From Aquatica leii (Eukaryota > Arthropoda > Insecta > Coleoptera > Lampyridae), in NCBI GenBank assembly GCA_035610365.1, contig CM069434.1, positions 124,366,895-124,430,894 on the forward strand: a stretch of DNA of 64,000 nucleotides, written 5' to 3'. The notes under the pieces were generated by a model that made no database searches, was not told the origin of the DNA, and saw nothing but the letters and a program-made list of their open reading frames with translations. A program made the position numbers and the translations under genes. Shown here one piece after another: positions 62,720-64,000 of the stretch. Numbering within the stretch: position 1 is the stretch's first letter; every line of letters starts with the position of its first letter.

Positions 62720-63130
62720 GACAACTAGAAGGTTGAAAATTTTTTTGTAGCAAGACAGTCAGTATATCTAAACGATCCGTAAAAAAAATTTCACAAAAAA
62801 GCCTTAGAAACTATTAAAAAAAATATTTTTTGAAAAATCTTTAAACATTAATTACGGCCTAACTAAGACAGCTAGAAGGTTGAAAATTTTTTTTGTAGCA
62901 AGGCAGTCAGTATATCTAAACGATCCGTAAAAAAAATTTTACAAAAAAGCCTTAGAAAGCATAAAAAAAGTGGTTTCTTGAAAAATCTTTAAACATGAAT
63001 TACGGCCTAACTAAGACAGCTAGAAGGTTGAAAATTTTTTTTGTAGCAAGGCAGTCAGTATATCTAAACGATCCGTAAAAAAAATTTTACAAAAATTCCT
63101 TAAAAACTATTAAAAAAAATATTTTTTGAA
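62720..63130 (+). repeat. Family B module, copy 4
   Basis: GACAACTAGAAGG with GCAAGACAG begins at 62,720. GCCTTAGAAACTATT follows, then GTGGTTTCTTG with CATGAATTACGG near 62,995, and TTTTACAAAAATTCC near 63,080. After that the copy departs from the others, because the next core is ACGGCC rather than ACGGCG. It is a partial copy of the module at 49,131, 52,189 and 57,167. Confidence 0.7.
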
Positions 63131-64000
63131 AAATCTTTAAACATTAATTACGGCCTAACTAAGACAGCTAGAAGGTTGAAAATTTTTTTGTAGCAAGGCA
63201 GTCAGGATATCTAAACGATCCGTAAAAAAAATTTCACAAAAAAGCCTTAGAAAGCATAAAAAAAGTGGTTTTTTGAAAATTTTTTAAACATTAATTACGG
63301 CCTAACTAAGACAGCTAAAAGGTTGAAAATTTTTTTGTAGCAAGGCAGTCAGTATATCTAAACGATCCGTAAAAAAAATTTTACAAAAAAGCCTTAAAAA
63401 CTATTAAAAAAAATATTTTTTGAAAAATTTTTAAACATTAATTACGGCCTAACTAAGACAGCTAGAAGGTTGAAATTTTTTTGTAGCAAGGCAGTCAGTA
63501 TATCTAAACGATCCGTAAAAAAAATTTCACAAAAAAGCCTTAGAAAGCATAAAAAAAGTGGTTTTTTGAAAATTTTTTAAACATTAATTACGGCCTAACT
63601 AAGACAGCTAAAAGGTTGAAAATTTTTTGGAAGCAAGGGAATCAGTATATCTAAACGATCCGTAAAAAAAATTTTACAAAAATTCCTTAAAAACTATTAA
63701 AAAAAATATTTTTTGAAAAATCTTTAAACATGAATTACGGCCTAACTAAGACAGCTAGAAGGTTGAAAATTTTTTTGTAGAGAGGCAGTCAGTATATCTA
63801 AACGATCCGTAAAAAAAATTTTACAAAAAAGCCTTAGAAAGCATAAAAAAAATGGTTTTTTGAAAATTCTTTAAACATTATTTACGGCCTAACTAAGACA
63901 GCTAAAAGGTTAAAAATTTTTTTTTAGCAAGGCAGTCAGTATATCTAAACGATTCGTAAAAAAAAATTTACAAAAAAGCCTTAAAAACTATTAAAAAAAA

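Larger units (their letters stand above)
45932..64000 (+). repeat. Family B satellite array, fourth block, to the right edge
   Basis: About 123 B monomers without interruption by foreign DNA. B3 marker units lie near 46,356, 48,708, 51,205, 53,829, 55,006, 55,592, 59,397 and 62,308. A CATGAATTACGG variant, absent from A, occurs near 46,166, 46,896, 47,043, 49,395, 52,463, 52,756, 53,343, 57,439, 62,995 and 63,729 (and once earlier, about 40,461). It is usually followed by a unit with TTTTACAAAAATTCCTTAAA. A tiny A-like patch (TTGTTGCAAGGCAGTTAACT) lies near 52,650. The array runs off the right edge. Confidence 0.95.

Noticed and set aside
1404-64000. CENP-B box in the monomer
   Set aside because: The conserved core (ACGGCCTAACTAAGACAGCT) does not fit the TTCGNNNNANNCGGG pattern on either strand.

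Overview
The whole window is satellite DNA. Positions 1-102 are a non-satellite (or unrecognisably diverged) flank. From about 103 to 64,000 the sequence is an uninterrupted tandem array of an AT-rich monomer of about 147 bp, with roughly 435 copies. I see no protein-coding gene, RNA gene, transposon, LTR element or CRISPR array. The longest open frame (25,751-25,972) starts at TTG and simply translates about one and a half shortened monomers. The sequence looks like the edge of a large heterochromatic or pericentromeric/centromeric array in a eukaryote. I do not recognise the satellite family and cannot name the lineage. A count on one consensus monomer gives about 28% G+C, concentrated in one half of the unit.

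Layout. (1) 1-102: flank. (2) About 103-1,348: nine monomers in reverse orientation, one of them shortened to 127 bp. (3) 1,308-1,378: an inversion junction, with a perfect 30-bp inverted repeat around an 11-bp spacer. (4) 1,349 to about 25,340: family A, forward orientation. Its diagnostics are GGTTGCAAAT and CAGCTT(T/A)TCTAAACGATC(AGTT/CGT). (5) About 25,339-25,457: hybrid monomers that change family A into family B over about 120 bp. (6) About 25,457 to the right edge: family B, with diagnostics GGTTGAAAAT and CAGTATATCTAAACGATCCGT. It is interrupted by A-type islands at about 34,100-34,290, 41,381-42,250 and 45,759-45,932, plus a tiny A-like patch near 52,650. The array continues past the right edge.

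Organisation. Monomers carry linked variants, and these recur in order as irregular higher-order repeats and segmental duplications. Examples are a 4-mer (about 587 bp) repeated three times near 2.9-4.4 kb, another 4-mer at 11.9, 18.0 and 19.0 kb, and a duplication of at least 2.2 kb offset by about 6.0-6.15 kb (9.4-11.6 versus 15.4-17.8 kb). In family B a marker monomer recurs mostly every 8 or 16-20 units, and a 0.5-1 kb module is repeated at 49.1, 52.2, 57.2 and 62.7 kb. The largest A island in B is collinear with A DNA at about 10.96-11.95 kb, which points to transfer of a multi-monomer block between subarrays.

The biologically interesting features are the 147-bp period (the DNA length in a nucleosome core), A-tracts spaced about one helical turn apart, conserved dyads, and a nearly invariant 20-bp core in both families and orientations. 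A caution: several stretches (for example 5.56-5.80, 32.4-33.1, 45.16-45.73 and 60.9-61.2 kb) have nearly all homopolymer runs shortened together. This looks like consensus error rather than evolution, and it creates the only sizeable open frame.
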